In this document: positions 34,501 to 43,304 of the stretch, one piece after another | Numbering within the stretch: the stretch's first letter is position 1 | Layout of the letters: each line of letters begins with the position of its first letter | Assembly: GCF_035917455.1 (NCBI RefSeq) | Contig: NZ_CP109078.1 | Location: 5,874,001-5,938,000 of the forward strand | Source: Micromonospora sp. NBC_01796 | Lineage (GTDB): Bacteria > Actinomycetota > Actinomycetes > Mycobacteriales > Micromonosporaceae | Direction of reading: 5' to 3' | Length of the DNA: 64,000 nt | The notes under the pieces: model-generated | The model's database searches: none | Told to the model about the DNA's origin: nothing | Seen by the model: the letters and a program-made list of their open reading frames with translations, nothing else | Made by a program: the position numbers and the translations under genes

Positions 34501-37361
34501 TCAGGGCCGTCCGGACCTACTACGACGACCAGGACTGGTCCACCACCTGGCCGCAGCCGACAGCACCGAGCACCGGCGACGTGACAATGACCCGTACCGC
34601 CTCCGACCACACCGCGGGCGCGTACGTGTGGCAGACCACCAGCCGAGGTAACCCGTACGACCTCTACGGCCGTCCGACTGTCGCCTACGACGCCAACGGC
34701 AACAAGACGAGCTCGTCGTACGCGGTGAACGCGGTCGGACTCACCACCGGCGTCAGTGTCACGAACCCGCTGAACCAGACCTCGTCCACCACCCTGGACA
34801 CCGCACGGGGTCTGACGCTCACCTCGACCGACCCGAACGGTGTCGTCACCACACAGCAACACGACCCACTCGGTCGCATCAAGGCGGTATGGACCGACTC
34901 GCGGGCGACCAGCCTGCCGGCGAACTACACCTTCGACTACCAGGTGTCGAAGACCGGTGTCACCGCCACCACCACGAGGAAGATGAGCGAGCTGTCGCTC
35001 TACCAGACCTCGGTCACCATCTACGACGCGCTGCTGCGTACCCGGCAGGTCCAGTCGATGACGCCGAACGGCGGCCGGATGGTCACCGACTCGTTCTACG
35101 ACAGCCGGGGCTGGGTCACCCGTACCTACAACGGCTGGTGGGACGACACCACCCTGCCCACGGTGTCGACCCCGGCCAGCGCCGCCGACCTACACAAGCA
35201 GGTCGCGAACCAGACCTGGACCACCTACGACGGCCTCGGTCGGGCGGTGATCGTCACCGCCGCGAAGGACGGCGTCGCCGTCTCCACGACAACCACCGTC
35301 TACAACGGTGACCGGACCACCGTGGTCCCACCGGCCGGCGGTGTCACCAGGACCAGCGTTCTCGACCCACTCGGACGCACCAGTCACCTGCTCGAATACA
35401 CGACCCGACCGACGGTCGACAACCCGTCGAACACGTTCACCGGCGTCTTCACCATCACCGGCGGCGACACGGTCGACACCAGCTACGGCTATGACGCCAG
35501 GGGCAACCAGACGACCGTCACGGACACTGCCTCGAACACCTGGACGTCGACCTACGACCTGCTCGGCCAGGTCGTCGCCAAGTCGGACCCGGACGCCGGC
35601 ACCAGTACCATGCGGTACGACGCCAACGGCAACCTGATCCAGGCCACCGACGGTCGGAACAAGACGCTGTCGTACACCTACGACGCCCTCAACCGGAAGA
35701 CGGGCAGCTACGCCGCCACCGTCGAGGCGCAGTCGACCACCAACCGGGTCGCCTCCTGGGTGTACGACAACTCCGACAACGCCGTGCCCACGATGAAATA
35801 CCCGGTCGGGCACCTGACCACCAGCACCTCGTACGTCAACGGCGCCGCCTACACGGTCCAGTACAAAGACTTCAACATCTTCGGCAAGTCGCTCAGCGAG
35901 ACGGTCACGATCCCCGCGACCCTCACCGGGCCACTCCTTGCCGGTACGTACACCTACGCCCACAAATACGCCACCACGACAGGCCTACACACCAAGGACG
36001 TCCTGACGTCCCACGGCGGGCTGCCGAACGAGACCATCAACTACGCCACCACCGGCGTGTTCGACCTGGTCACCGCCGTGGCTGGGCAGAACAGCTACGC
36101 CCTCAACGTGCTCTACGACGCCTATGGCCGGGTCGCCCAGCAGGTCCTCGGCAACTCGACCAACCAGGCATCGGTCACCTACACCTACGACCCGCACAAC
36201 GGCCGGCTCACCGACCAACTCGTCAGTCGCGGCACCGCCACACCCAAGGACATCGACAAACAGAGCTACTCCTACGACCCGGCCGGCAACATCCTCCGCG
36301 AGACAAGCACGCGGCTCTCGGCCGCCACCCCGTCCGAAACCCAGTGCTACGCCTACGACGGCCTCGCCCGGCTCACCTCCGGGTGGACCGCCACCGACAG
36401 CTGCGCAGCCGCCCCGACCACGACGAACCACACCATGGTCGGAAACAGCATCGGCGCGGGCAGTGCCTACTGGACGAGCTGGCAGCTCAACCCGATCGGC
36501 AACCGCACCCAACAGGTCGAGCACAACCTGACCGGCGGTGTCGACACCACCACGAACTACCAGTACAGCACCACTGCGCCCCACGCCCTGACCTCGACCA
36601 CGGGTGACCCGGCCGGGACCACGACCTACGGGTACGACACCGCCGGCAACATGACCAGCCGCAACGCCGGCCAGGGCAACCAGACACTCACCTGGAACGA
36701 GGCAGGCAAGCTCACCGCCGTCACCGGCGGCACCGCCGGCAACAGCGAGCTGGTGTACGACGCCGACGGCAACCTACTGCTGGAGAAGAACCCGTCGGGC
36801 ACCGTGCTGTACCTGCCGGGCGAGCAACTCGAACTCCGCAACGGCGCCACCGCGGTCACCGGCACCCGCTACTACCCACTACCGGGCGGCGGCAGCGCCA
36901 TCCGTACCGGCACCGGTACCAACTTCTCGTTCGCCGTCGCCGACAACCAGGGCACCCCGGGTCTCTACCTCGACTCGACCGCCCAGATCCCCACGTGGCG
37001 GCAACACACCCCCTACGGCGCACCACGAGGTGCGACCGGCGCATACCCGGACAACCGCGGCTTCCTGAACAAGCCGGTCAACCTCGACGTCGGACTCGTC
37101 CACGTCGGCGCCCGCGAGTACGACGCTGTCACCGGCCGGTTCGTCAGCGTCGACCCGGTCCAGGACCTGACCGAACCGCAGCAGTGGAACGGCTACGCGT
37201 ACGCCGACAACAGCCCCGTCACCATGAGCGACCCCTCCGGGTCGGGCCCGGAACGCGGCAGCGGAAGCGGCTACGACTCCTGCGACAACGTGGTGGAAGC
37301 GGCGTCAGGATCGGACGCGGCGAAAACGTACGGCGGTTGGAGCAACAACACCCCGTGCTAA
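31527..37361 (+). CDS. Large secreted RHS/YD-repeat protein with a minimal C-terminal tip
   Basis: A 1944-residue RHS protein. A Sec signal (RGVLAAAVATTLLGSAVAV, cut after PAAVAA) is followed by an N-terminal beta domain common to actinobacterial RHS proteins (FTYSYPMAVPTSSSPLVPSL). Many YD repeats follow (YDANGNKTSS, YDARGNQTTVTD, YDPAGNILRE). The RHS core cap near 1860-1920 (GAREYDAVTGRFVSVDPVQD, then NGYAYADNSPVTMSDPSG) closes the shell. After the core only about 38 residues remain (ending GGWSNNTPC), too short for a known toxin domain. It may be a toxin that lost its tip or a structural cell-surface RHS protein. Confidence 0.9.
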   Translation: MRRHAVLSRGARIRGVLAAAVATTLLGSAVAVTSAPAAVAAKLTPPLATPEVRAVRGVKPLPTHFASPAKPSKPFAPVRTSWPAAGTSTLTLGTPSAAVSGARTAKVRDDRSPIWAQAAADGEGRYSGPPALDVRVHDRAAAQAAGVAGVLLSVAGTGTATARTTGAEVQGEVTVGVDYSSFAQAYGGNYGLRLGLVALPDCAISTPAQPACRKATPLPSTNDAGSQSVSVRLKLTGTAPVVLAAVAAAADGGKAGTYATTDLMPSGSWPAGTNTGSFTYSYPMAVPTSSSPLVPSLSLNYDSSVVDGQTAATQAQASWVGEGWSTPKSFIEQSFVSCSDNPGGSASRVSTSDRCYDGPILTLSLNGSSSSLVWDAGKKVWKPKSDKGEVITHVTDTNNGTDTYNTDYWRVTLRDGTSYEFGRNQVPGWSSGKPTTNSVDVQPVYSPHPGDPCYNAAGFSSSVCTMAYRWNLDYVKDIRGNAMAYYYKQDVNYYGRNKGTSNVSYTRDSYLARIDYGFRDGGAYGTVPNQVSFNTDNRCLSGTCAPLGESTKANWPDVPYDLVCAAGTTCMPWSPSHFSTVRLKSISTRQWSTALSRYEPVDTYLLEHRFPATGDGTSPTLWLDSITHTGSTTKTDGSTESIALPPVSFGDVELQNRTDPDGLPALMRRRIGTVTTETGSVITATYELPKPCATPVTIDPATNTSSCYPVFWTPHGSADPIRDWFNKWAVTKVTSTDPTGGAAQTATSYSYTGGAAWHFDDNELVKAKNRTYGQFRGYAKVQTRNGDGVDDPQTLSETTYYRGMSRNNGGAAVSITDSQGGKHDDADELAGMVLESTSYRGDNSPVDSSTITSYWVSEASASRSRTGLPALTANVVAPVQTYNRQAITGTGATTWRVTQTDSSYDTATTSTSFGLLQRTYVHTVPADPAYDQCTTNTYAPANVAKNLVGLPAETETVAVACGGFTQGSPASVPGSVNTLTAPGTVSRPAQVVRAVRTYYDDQDWSTTWPQPTAPSTGDVTMTRTASDHTAGAYVWQTTSRGNPYDLYGRPTVAYDANGNKTSSSYAVNAVGLTTGVSVTNPLNQTSSTTLDTARGLTLTSTDPNGVVTTQQHDPLGRIKAVWTDSRATSLPANYTFDYQVSKTGVTATTTRKMSELSLYQTSVTIYDALLRTRQVQSMTPNGGRMVTDSFYDSRGWVTRTYNGWWDDTTLPTVSTPASAADLHKQVANQTWTTYDGLGRAVIVTAAKDGVAVSTTTTVYNGDRTTVVPPAGGVTRTSVLDPLGRTSHLLEYTTRPTVDNPSNTFTGVFTITGGDTVDTSYGYDARGNQTTVTDTASNTWTSTYDLLGQVVAKSDPDAGTSTMRYDANGNLIQATDGRNKTLSYTYDALNRKTGSYAATVEAQSTTNRVASWVYDNSDNAVPTMKYPVGHLTTSTSYVNGAAYTVQYKDFNIFGKSLSETVTIPATLTGPLLAGTYTYAHKYATTTGLHTKDVLTSHGGLPNETINYATTGVFDLVTAVAGQNSYALNVLYDAYGRVAQQVLGNSTNQASVTYTYDPHNGRLTDQLVSRGTATPKDIDKQSYSYDPAGNILRETSTRLSAATPSETQCYAYDGLARLTSGWTATDSCAAAPTTTNHTMVGNSIGAGSAYWTSWQLNPIGNRTQQVEHNLTGGVDTTTNYQYSTTAPHALTSTTGDPAGTTTYGYDTAGNMTSRNAGQGNQTLTWNEAGKLTAVTGGTAGNSELVYDADGNLLLEKNPSGTVLYLPGEQLELRNGATAVTGTRYYPLPGGGSAIRTGTGTNFSFAVADNQGTPGLYLDSTAQIPTWRQHTPYGAPRGATGAYPDNRGFLNKPVNLDVGLVHVGAREYDAVTGRFVSVDPVQDLTEPQQWNGYAYADNSPVTMSDPSGSGPERGSGSGYDSCDNVVEAASGSDAAKTYGGWSNNTPC

Positions 37362-37396
37362 GAACGCTCACATCGCCGCGGGCGCGTGGGAGTACG

Positions 37397-37435
37397 GGTC
37401 TTGGCTTCCTGAACGGTGGTCAGGAAGCCAAGACC
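37397..37435. terminator. Strong bidirectional hairpin
   Basis: Perfect 16-bp arms GGTCTTGGCTTCCTGA and TCAGGAAGCCAAGACC with a 7-nt loop, between the convergent RHS gene and the hydrolase at 37449. It can serve both strands. Confidence 0.9.
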
Positions 37436-37448
37436 GGTGGGGGGTAGG

Positions 37449-38309
37449 TCAGGCGGTCGTGCGGGCGGCGGTGTCGATGAGCTTGGTGACCGCGTCCGGC
37501 GCCGTGATGAGGGACAGGTGGCCGGCGTTCACCTTCACCACGTGTGCTTTCGCGTGTCCGGCCATCGCAAGCTGCGCAGCCGGGGGGATGAGCTTGTCCT
37601 GGGTGCCGACGAGGGCCCAGGACGGGATCGACGCCCACGCCGGTGCACCGGAATGCTCGCCCAGTGCGACCAGCGAGGTCGGGCTCTGCGATGCCGCGAG
37701 CACCGCGATCTGCGACTTCGACAGCCCGGCACCCAACGCCGCTTCGAACACCTTCGGCAGCAGGTAGGTGTCGTAGATGCCGGCCGGAGCACCCGGGTAC
37801 GGAAGGAGTTTGAACACCGACGTCGGGTTGGTCCCGGCGGGCGCGAGCACGGAATCGGGGCTGGTGAGCTCGGCCACGCTCTGGTTCGCGTCGGGGATGT
37901 AGGCATCCACATAGACCAGCGCTTTGACGTTGGCGTTGCCGGTGGCCGCGTTGGTGATGACCGCGCCGCCGTACGAATGTCCGACAAGGACGACCGGGCC
38001 GGTGATCCCGCCGAGGAACTCGCGCAGATAATCGGCGTCGCTGGACAGGCCGCGCAACGGGTTCGGCGCGACGACCACCGGGTAACCGTCGTGCTGTAGC
38101 CGGCTCACCTCGCCCGACCAACTGGACCCGTCAGCCCACGCACCGTGCACGAGCACGACGGTCGGTTTGGCCGATGCGGGACGCGGATGGTGGGAGTGCG
38201 CGACGTGACTCGTCGAGGCCTGCGCGGTGCCGATGCCGGCACCACCAAGGGTGAGGGCACCGATGGCCACGCCTACGTAGATGAGGCGGCGCCGGAAGGA
38301 CAACTTCAC
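37449..38309 (-). CDS. Secreted alpha/beta hydrolase
   Basis: An exported hydrolase of 286 residues from GTG 38309. This start is chosen because AAAGGA lies 6 nt upstream; GTG 38324 overlaps the previous stop (GTGA) and is the alternative. The signal peptide is IYVGVAIGALTLGGAGIG... . The family motif VLVHGAWADGSSW and triad are present: Ser in LVGHSYGGAV, Asp in VGTQDKLIP, His in NAGHLSLI. Translationally coupled to the hydrolase at 38321. Related enzymes include salicylate-esterase-like and haloperoxidase-like proteins; the substrate is unknown. Confidence 0.88.
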   Translation of the reverse strand: MKLSFRRRLIYVGVAIGALTLGGAGIGTAQASTSHVAHSHHPRPASAKPTVVLVHGAWADGSSWSGEVSRLQHDGYPVVVAPNPLRGLSSDADYLREFLGGITGPVVLVGHSYGGAVITNAATGNANVKALVYVDAYIPDANQSVAELTSPDSVLAPAGTNPTSVFKLLPYPGAPAGIYDTYLLPKVFEAALGAGLSKSQIAVLAASQSPTSLVALGEHSGAPAWASIPSWALVGTQDKLIPPAAQLAMAGHAKAHVVKVNAGHLSLITAPDAVTKLIDTAARTTA

Positions 38310-38320
38310 GGTGTTTCCTT

Positions 38321-39154
38321 TCACTGCTGGAAAAAGTCGAGCAGGGCGGCGTTGACCTGATCGGTGTGGGTCCAGGCGATGGCGTGCGGCCCGCCCTCGA
38401 TGACGAGCAGTCGCATATCCCCGATGAAGGCGGACAGCCGCTGGCCGGTCACTCCGATGGGTAGGACCCGGTCCTGGTCGCCCTGGATAACGAGTACCGG
38501 CACGTCAATCTTGGACAGGTCTTCACGGAAGTCGGTGAGCCAGGTCGGGATACAGGCCACCGCGGCGAGGGGAGATCCGGACACGGCCACGTTCCAACTG
38601 GCCCGGAACGCCTCGTCGCTGACCAGCGAGCCGCCGTAGACGTCGAGGTTGTAGAAGTTCTCCAGGAACTGCTTGAGCCACACGTACCGGTCCGCCCGCG
38701 CGGCCTGGATGAACCCATCGAACAAGGACTGCGGTGCGCCTTCGGGATTGTCGTCCGTTCGCAGGAGGAACGGGGGGATCGGCGACAACAGTACGGCCTT
38801 CGCGACCCGCCCGGTGCCGTAGCGACCCAGGTACCGGGCAACGTCGCCGGTCCCCATCGAGTGACCCACGAGGATGGCGTCGCGCACGTCCAGTTTCTCG
38901 AGCAGCACGTTCACATCGCTGGCGAACGTGTCGTAGTCGTATCCACTGGCGGGCTGGCTGGAATTTCCCCAACCCCGCCGGTCGTACGTGATGACACGGT
39001 AACCGGCTGCGAGCAGCGCGGCGACCTGCTTCTCCCAGGCCCGCCCGCTGAGTGGGTATCCGTGACTGAGTACCACCGGCGTACCGGTGCCGTGATCTTC
39101 GTAATAGATTTCGATCGGGTTGGCTCCCTCTGAGCCAACGGTGACACGGGGCAT
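38321..39154 (-). CDS. Alpha/beta hydrolase (non-heme haloperoxidase-like)
   Basis: A 277-residue cytoplasmic hydrolase. The oxyanion segment is VVLSHGYPLSGRAWEKQ, followed by RVITYDRRGWGNSSQP, typical of chloroperoxidase/esterase relatives. Triad: Ser in LVGHSMGTGD, Asp in IQGDQDRVLP, His in EGGPHAIAW. ATG 39154 follows AAGGAG; the frame is open upstream but without protein character. It is the first gene of a two-hydrolase operon divergent from the AfsR-type gene at 39356. Confidence 0.9.
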   Translation of the reverse strand: MPRVTVGSEGANPIEIYYEDHGTGTPVVLSHGYPLSGRAWEKQVAALLAAGYRVITYDRRGWGNSSQPASGYDYDTFASDVNVLLEKLDVRDAILVGHSMGTGDVARYLGRYGTGRVAKAVLLSPIPPFLLRTDDNPEGAPQSLFDGFIQAARADRYVWLKQFLENFYNLDVYGGSLVSDEAFRASWNVAVSGSPLAAVACIPTWLTDFREDLSKIDVPVLVIQGDQDRVLPIGVTGQRLSAFIGDMRLLVIEGGPHAIAWTHTDQVNAALLDFFQQ

Positions 39155-39355
39155 GCAGACTCCTTGGGCTTGCGTTCCGCTCTGGGAACCTTGCCGAAGG
39201 TACGGATATTGCGCCGTTTCGCGAATCACCCGAATCGCGTAGTCCCCGTGTTTGTCGACCGACTCGACGGACAACGAGAGATGGGGGATGCGGGGGAGTC
39301 GGGGCAAGCTGCAGGCTGGGCCGAATAGCGAAGCCGGTCCCCTTCCATCACTAGG

Positions 39356-42238
39356 ATGTCAATCGTGAGTACGCCCGACCGCAGGCTCCCGGACACGCCG
39401 CGGTCCCACTGCGAGTTCAAGGTCTTCGGCGGTCTTGGCGCCCGGCGGGACGGCTCGGAGGTCGATCTTGGTCCGGTTCGCCAGCGGATCATCCTGGCCA
39501 AGCTCCTCGCCGCCGGGGGTGACGCGGTCAGCCTCGACAACATCATCGACGGCGTGTGGGACGAACAACCGCCGCCCAGCGCCGCCAACCAGATCCACCG
39601 GCACGTCGGGCACCTCCGGCGGATTTTCGAGCCGGACCTGGACGTCCGCGAAACCGGTCGGTACCTCCTACCGGCCGGTACGGGCTACCGGCTGGCCCTC
39701 GCGACCGAGGACTCCGACCTTGCCATGTACCGCGAGTTGGTCCGGCGCGCCCGCGAGGCGCTCGCCGGCGGGGACGTCGTGGCCGGCGTACGGGCGTACC
39801 TGACCGCTCTGGAGCTCGGCCGCAGCCCGGCGTTCACCGACCTTCCGACCAGTGCGTTGAGCGCGCCGGAGTTCGTCGCCATCGAACGGGAGCGCGCCGC
39901 GGTGGCGGTCGCGGCCAGCGAAGCCGCGATCGCCCACGACATGGCCGGCACCGTGTTGACCCCACTCCTGAGCGTGGCCGCCGCGGCGCCGCTGGACGAG
40001 GCGCTACAGGCGTGCCTGATGCGCGCGTACGTGGCCACCGGTCACCGGGCGGAAGGGGTGCGGGTCTTCGAGCGGACCCGTCAACGTCTCGCCGAGGAAC
40101 TGGGGGTGGACCCCGGTCCGGAACTACGGGAGGCGTATCGGGAACTGCTCGCCAGCGGCTGGAGCCCGCAGGACGAGCCGCGCCCGCCGGACGCTCCCCG
40201 GCCCGCGCAGCTACCGCCGCCGGTCGCGGGCTTCGTCCGACGAAACGACGTGGCCGCCGTACTCGACGACCAACTGTCCGACGCATTCGGCGATGCGACC
40301 ATCGTGATCACCGCGCTCGGCGGCATGGGTGGCATCGGCAAGACCGCTCTCGCCGTGCACTGGTCCCACCAGATCGCCGACAAGTTTCCCGATGGCCAGT
40401 TGTACCTGAACCTGAGGGGCCTGGATCCGGACGGACGCGTCGTGTCATCGGAGGACGCCCTCGCCACATTGCTCGCGTCACTGGGTGAGCCGGCGGTCTC
40501 GTCACCGCAGGAGAACGTCGACGCGCAGGCGGCTCGTTACCGCAGTCGCCTTTCCGGTCGTCGCGTCCTGATTCTCCTGGACAACGCACGCGACTCCGAC
40601 CAGGTCCGCCCGCTGCTGCCAGCCTCCCGAGGCTGTCTGGTCATCGTGACAAGCCGCAACCGGATGACGAGCCTGGTCACCCGAGAGGGCGCACGTTACC
40701 TGCAGGTCGATCGGCTGACCGGGGCCGAGTCCAGACAGCTTCTGATCAACCGCCTCGGCACCCGCCGCGCCACCATCGACCCGGACGCGTTGGACAGGGT
40801 CATCACGCTCTGTGCCGGGCTGCCGCTCGCGCTGGCGATCGTCGCGGCCCGCGTGGCCCTCAATCCGGCCCTGCCACTGAGCGCGGTCGTCACCGACGTC
40901 TCGGCGCCATCCGCCAGACTCGACGCGTTGTCCAGCGCGGACTCGTCCGACGATGTCCGGTCGGTGTTTTCGTGGTCGTACCGTGCCCTCGATCCATCAA
41001 CGGCGCAGGTGTTTCGTGCCCTCGCCGCCCATCCGGGTCCAGGGATCTCGCTGGAGTCGGTGGCCAGCGTCGCCGGAGTCGGCCGCGTACGGGCGCGCGA
41101 ACTACTCACGGAGTTGATGACCGCGAATCTGCTCAACGAGTCGCAGTCCGGGCGGTACGTTCTGCACGACCTGCTGCGGGCCTACGCGGGTGAGCTTCTC
41201 GACGAGGATAAAGAACGGCCGGAGTGTGAGCGGCGTCTCATCATGCATTACCTGCACTCTGCCCGCGCCGCGTACGCGAGGCACCACCGGATGCCGGTCG
41301 GCACCGTCAACGAACCGCCGTCGGATGTGACTCCTGAATCGTTCGACAGCGTGCCACAGGCTGCCGCGTGGTACGCACGGGAACGGCCCGCGCTGTGGGC
41401 GACGATCGATCTGGCCCTCGCACATGGCCTGGGGCGATACGCGGCGGCTATGGTCCTCGCCGCATCAGCACCGGGCAGCAACTCCATACCGGCGGGCCGG
41501 ACACAGACCGTACTCGCGATCCTCGATTTGGTCAGCGCGCTCGGCGAGCCGCTGATGGAGGCCGAACTTCTTCGCACCGTCGGTGAGGCCTTCGCCCCGC
41601 TGCCACAGGCCGACGAATATCTACGTCGAGCCTTGTCCATCTTCGAAGGCGCCGGAGAACTCGCCGGACAAGCCGACGTCCTGCGAAACCTCGCCGTGCT
41701 CGCGCTGTCGCGTGGCGACCACGACGCCGCCAACGCGTATGGCGAACGCTCGGCGAGTCTTGCCCGGCAGACGGGAAGCCAGGAACTGCTCGCCGTCTCG
41801 CTGCTGACACTCACGAGCGCGCGCCTGGGGTCCGATCGGTTGGAGGCCGGCACACGGGTCGCGGACGAAGGACTGGCCATTGCGGTGGCGAAGCACCTCG
41901 ATCACCTGAAGATCTACTACGCACAGCTCATCGCGGAGTCCTCCTGGAAACTCGGCCGGCTCGAACGAGCGGTGAAGGTGTCGGAATGGGGATTGGCGGA
42001 AGGCGTCTGTGAGTCGAACGGTCCCCGGTGTGCCATCGCGGCGATCCTCGCGCGGGCCGCATTCGACCTGGGCGACCAGGTTCGCGCGGAACGGGGCTGC
42101 CAGCAGTTCGAGAACCTGATCGCCGACAACGGCTTCCGGGAACTCATCGAGGTCTCCGGCATCGGGGAGGCCGAGGGATACCGCGACATGGTCGCGTATG
42201 TCCGGGCCCGGCTGAGCTTGATGAGCGGCGCGTCGTAA
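39356..42238 (+). CDS. AfsR/SARP-family regulator with NB-ARC ATPase
   Basis: A 960-residue regulator: OmpR-like wHTH (FKVFGGLGARRDGSEVDLGP), activator domain ending ELGVDPGPELREAYRELL (about 245-260), NB-ARC with P-loop ALGGMGGIGKTALAVHW near residue 321 and RVLILLDNARDSDQ, then TPR-like repeats at the C-terminus. ATG 39356 has an alternative GTG three codons later. It is divergent from the hydrolase operon and followed by a tandem-HTH protein. The target pathway is unknown. Confidence 0.92.
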   Translation: MSIVSTPDRRLPDTPRSHCEFKVFGGLGARRDGSEVDLGPVRQRIILAKLLAAGGDAVSLDNIIDGVWDEQPPPSAANQIHRHVGHLRRIFEPDLDVRETGRYLLPAGTGYRLALATEDSDLAMYRELVRRAREALAGGDVVAGVRAYLTALELGRSPAFTDLPTSALSAPEFVAIERERAAVAVAASEAAIAHDMAGTVLTPLLSVAAAAPLDEALQACLMRAYVATGHRAEGVRVFERTRQRLAEELGVDPGPELREAYRELLASGWSPQDEPRPPDAPRPAQLPPPVAGFVRRNDVAAVLDDQLSDAFGDATIVITALGGMGGIGKTALAVHWSHQIADKFPDGQLYLNLRGLDPDGRVVSSEDALATLLASLGEPAVSSPQENVDAQAARYRSRLSGRRVLILLDNARDSDQVRPLLPASRGCLVIVTSRNRMTSLVTREGARYLQVDRLTGAESRQLLINRLGTRRATIDPDALDRVITLCAGLPLALAIVAARVALNPALPLSAVVTDVSAPSARLDALSSADSSDDVRSVFSWSYRALDPSTAQVFRALAAHPGPGISLESVASVAGVGRVRARELLTELMTANLLNESQSGRYVLHDLLRAYAGELLDEDKERPECERRLIMHYLHSARAAYARHHRMPVGTVNEPPSDVTPESFDSVPQAAAWYARERPALWATIDLALAHGLGRYAAAMVLAASAPGSNSIPAGRTQTVLAILDLVSALGEPLMEAELLRTVGEAFAPLPQADEYLRRALSIFEGAGELAGQADVLRNLAVLALSRGDHDAANAYGERSASLARQTGSQELLAVSLLTLTSARLGSDRLEAGTRVADEGLAIAVAKHLDHLKIYYAQLIAESSWKLGRLERAVKVSEWGLAEGVCESNGPRCAIAAILARAAFDLGDQVRAERGCQQFENLIADNGFRELIEVSGIGEAEGYRDMVAYVRARLSLMSGAS

Positions 42239-42330
42239 GCGGGTAGGGCAAGCACTCAGTCTGCACTCGTCGTGCACCGCGGTGCGATCGGATGGTCGTC
42301 GAGACCCCGAACCCTCGCCCGAGGAGCACC

Positions 42331-42858
42331 ATGCACTGCGCCGTATCCGAGCCTGCCCGAGTCCTTCCCCGTGCGGTCCTGACCCCACGACAGGAACAGA
42401 TCGCCCTGCTGGTGGCGGCAGGCTCCACCAACGTCGAGGTCGCGACGCACCTGGTCATCAGCACCCATACCGTCAAACATCACCTACGCGGGGTGTTCCA
42501 CAAGCTGGGCGTCGCATCCCGCCGCGAACTGCGCACCACCCTGCCCCACCCCGACACGACCAACCGCTTCGCCCAGAGCTGCTGCCTGACCAGCCAGGAG
42601 CGCGACATCGCCCGCCGGGTCTCGAACGGCGCGTCCAACCGCGAGGTGGCCGCACAACTGTTTATCAGCCCGAGCACGGTGGACTATCACCTACGCAAGA
42701 TTTTTCGCAAACTCGGCATCACCTCACGCCGAGAACTGGCGAGACGAGACGCACCTGCCGCGCCACGATCGGACAGCGCACCGTTGGCCGCGAAGTCCGG
42801 GCATGGTCGTCCGGGACCAAACTCCGGTTTGCCCTCACCGCGGCCGGGCTCAGCCTGA
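42331..42858 (+). CDS. Small protein with two tandem LuxR-type HTH domains
   Basis: A 175-residue protein made almost entirely of two LuxR/NarL HTH units. The first is about residues 17-70 (LTPRQEQIALLVAAGSTNVE, then HTVKHHLRGVFHKLGVASRR). The second is about 88-140 (CLTSQERDIARRVSNGASNR, then STVDYHLRKIFRKLGITSRR). There is no receiver, sensor or ATPase domain. ATG 42331 follows GAGGAG by 4 nt. Two recognition helices in one chain suggest binding of paired half-sites as a monomer. It lies 93 bp after the AfsR-type gene, same strand. Confidence 0.85.
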   Translation: MHCAVSEPARVLPRAVLTPRQEQIALLVAAGSTNVEVATHLVISTHTVKHHLRGVFHKLGVASRRELRTTLPHPDTTNRFAQSCCLTSQERDIARRVSNGASNREVAAQLFISPSTVDYHLRKIFRKLGITSRRELARRDAPAAPRSDSAPLAAKSGHGRPGPNSGLPSPRPGSA

Positions 42859-43304
42859 TTCGGACATCGCAACTGCCCTGACCACGTCAAGCCAATCCTG
42901 CGGTGATCGATTGGCGCCCAGTGTGGGGTGTGCGGAGCGACTCGGGTGTCCGCGTCGGTGTGCTGCTCGACCGGCTCGCACACCCGCCCGACGATTTGAC
43001 GGGCATCGGTCCATGGATACACGGCGTCGCCACCGCCAGCGGCGACACGTCTCTCGCGGACGACCTCACATACCTGTTCGACGGGGCCACCGCAGCATGT
43101 GTGGCAGCAGGTTCGACCCCACCGACTGGCCTCGAGGCCGAGAATGTCCCTTGCCAGCCCATCGACTCGATCGCGCCCCGAACCGGCCGCTCAACCTGAC
43201 ACGGCGACGTCCCGGACGGTGGCTGCCGGCCTGGATGCCCTGCTGTCCGTGACACCGACATTTGTCCAAGACTGATAGCCGGCAGCCGATGCATCATCCC
43301 CTGC
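42859..43304. other. Intergenic, nothing recognised
   Basis: About 450 bp. One plus-strand open frame (42903-43199) contains FDGATAACVAAGSTPPTGLE but has no family resemblance or ribosome site, so it is not called. Confidence 0.4.
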
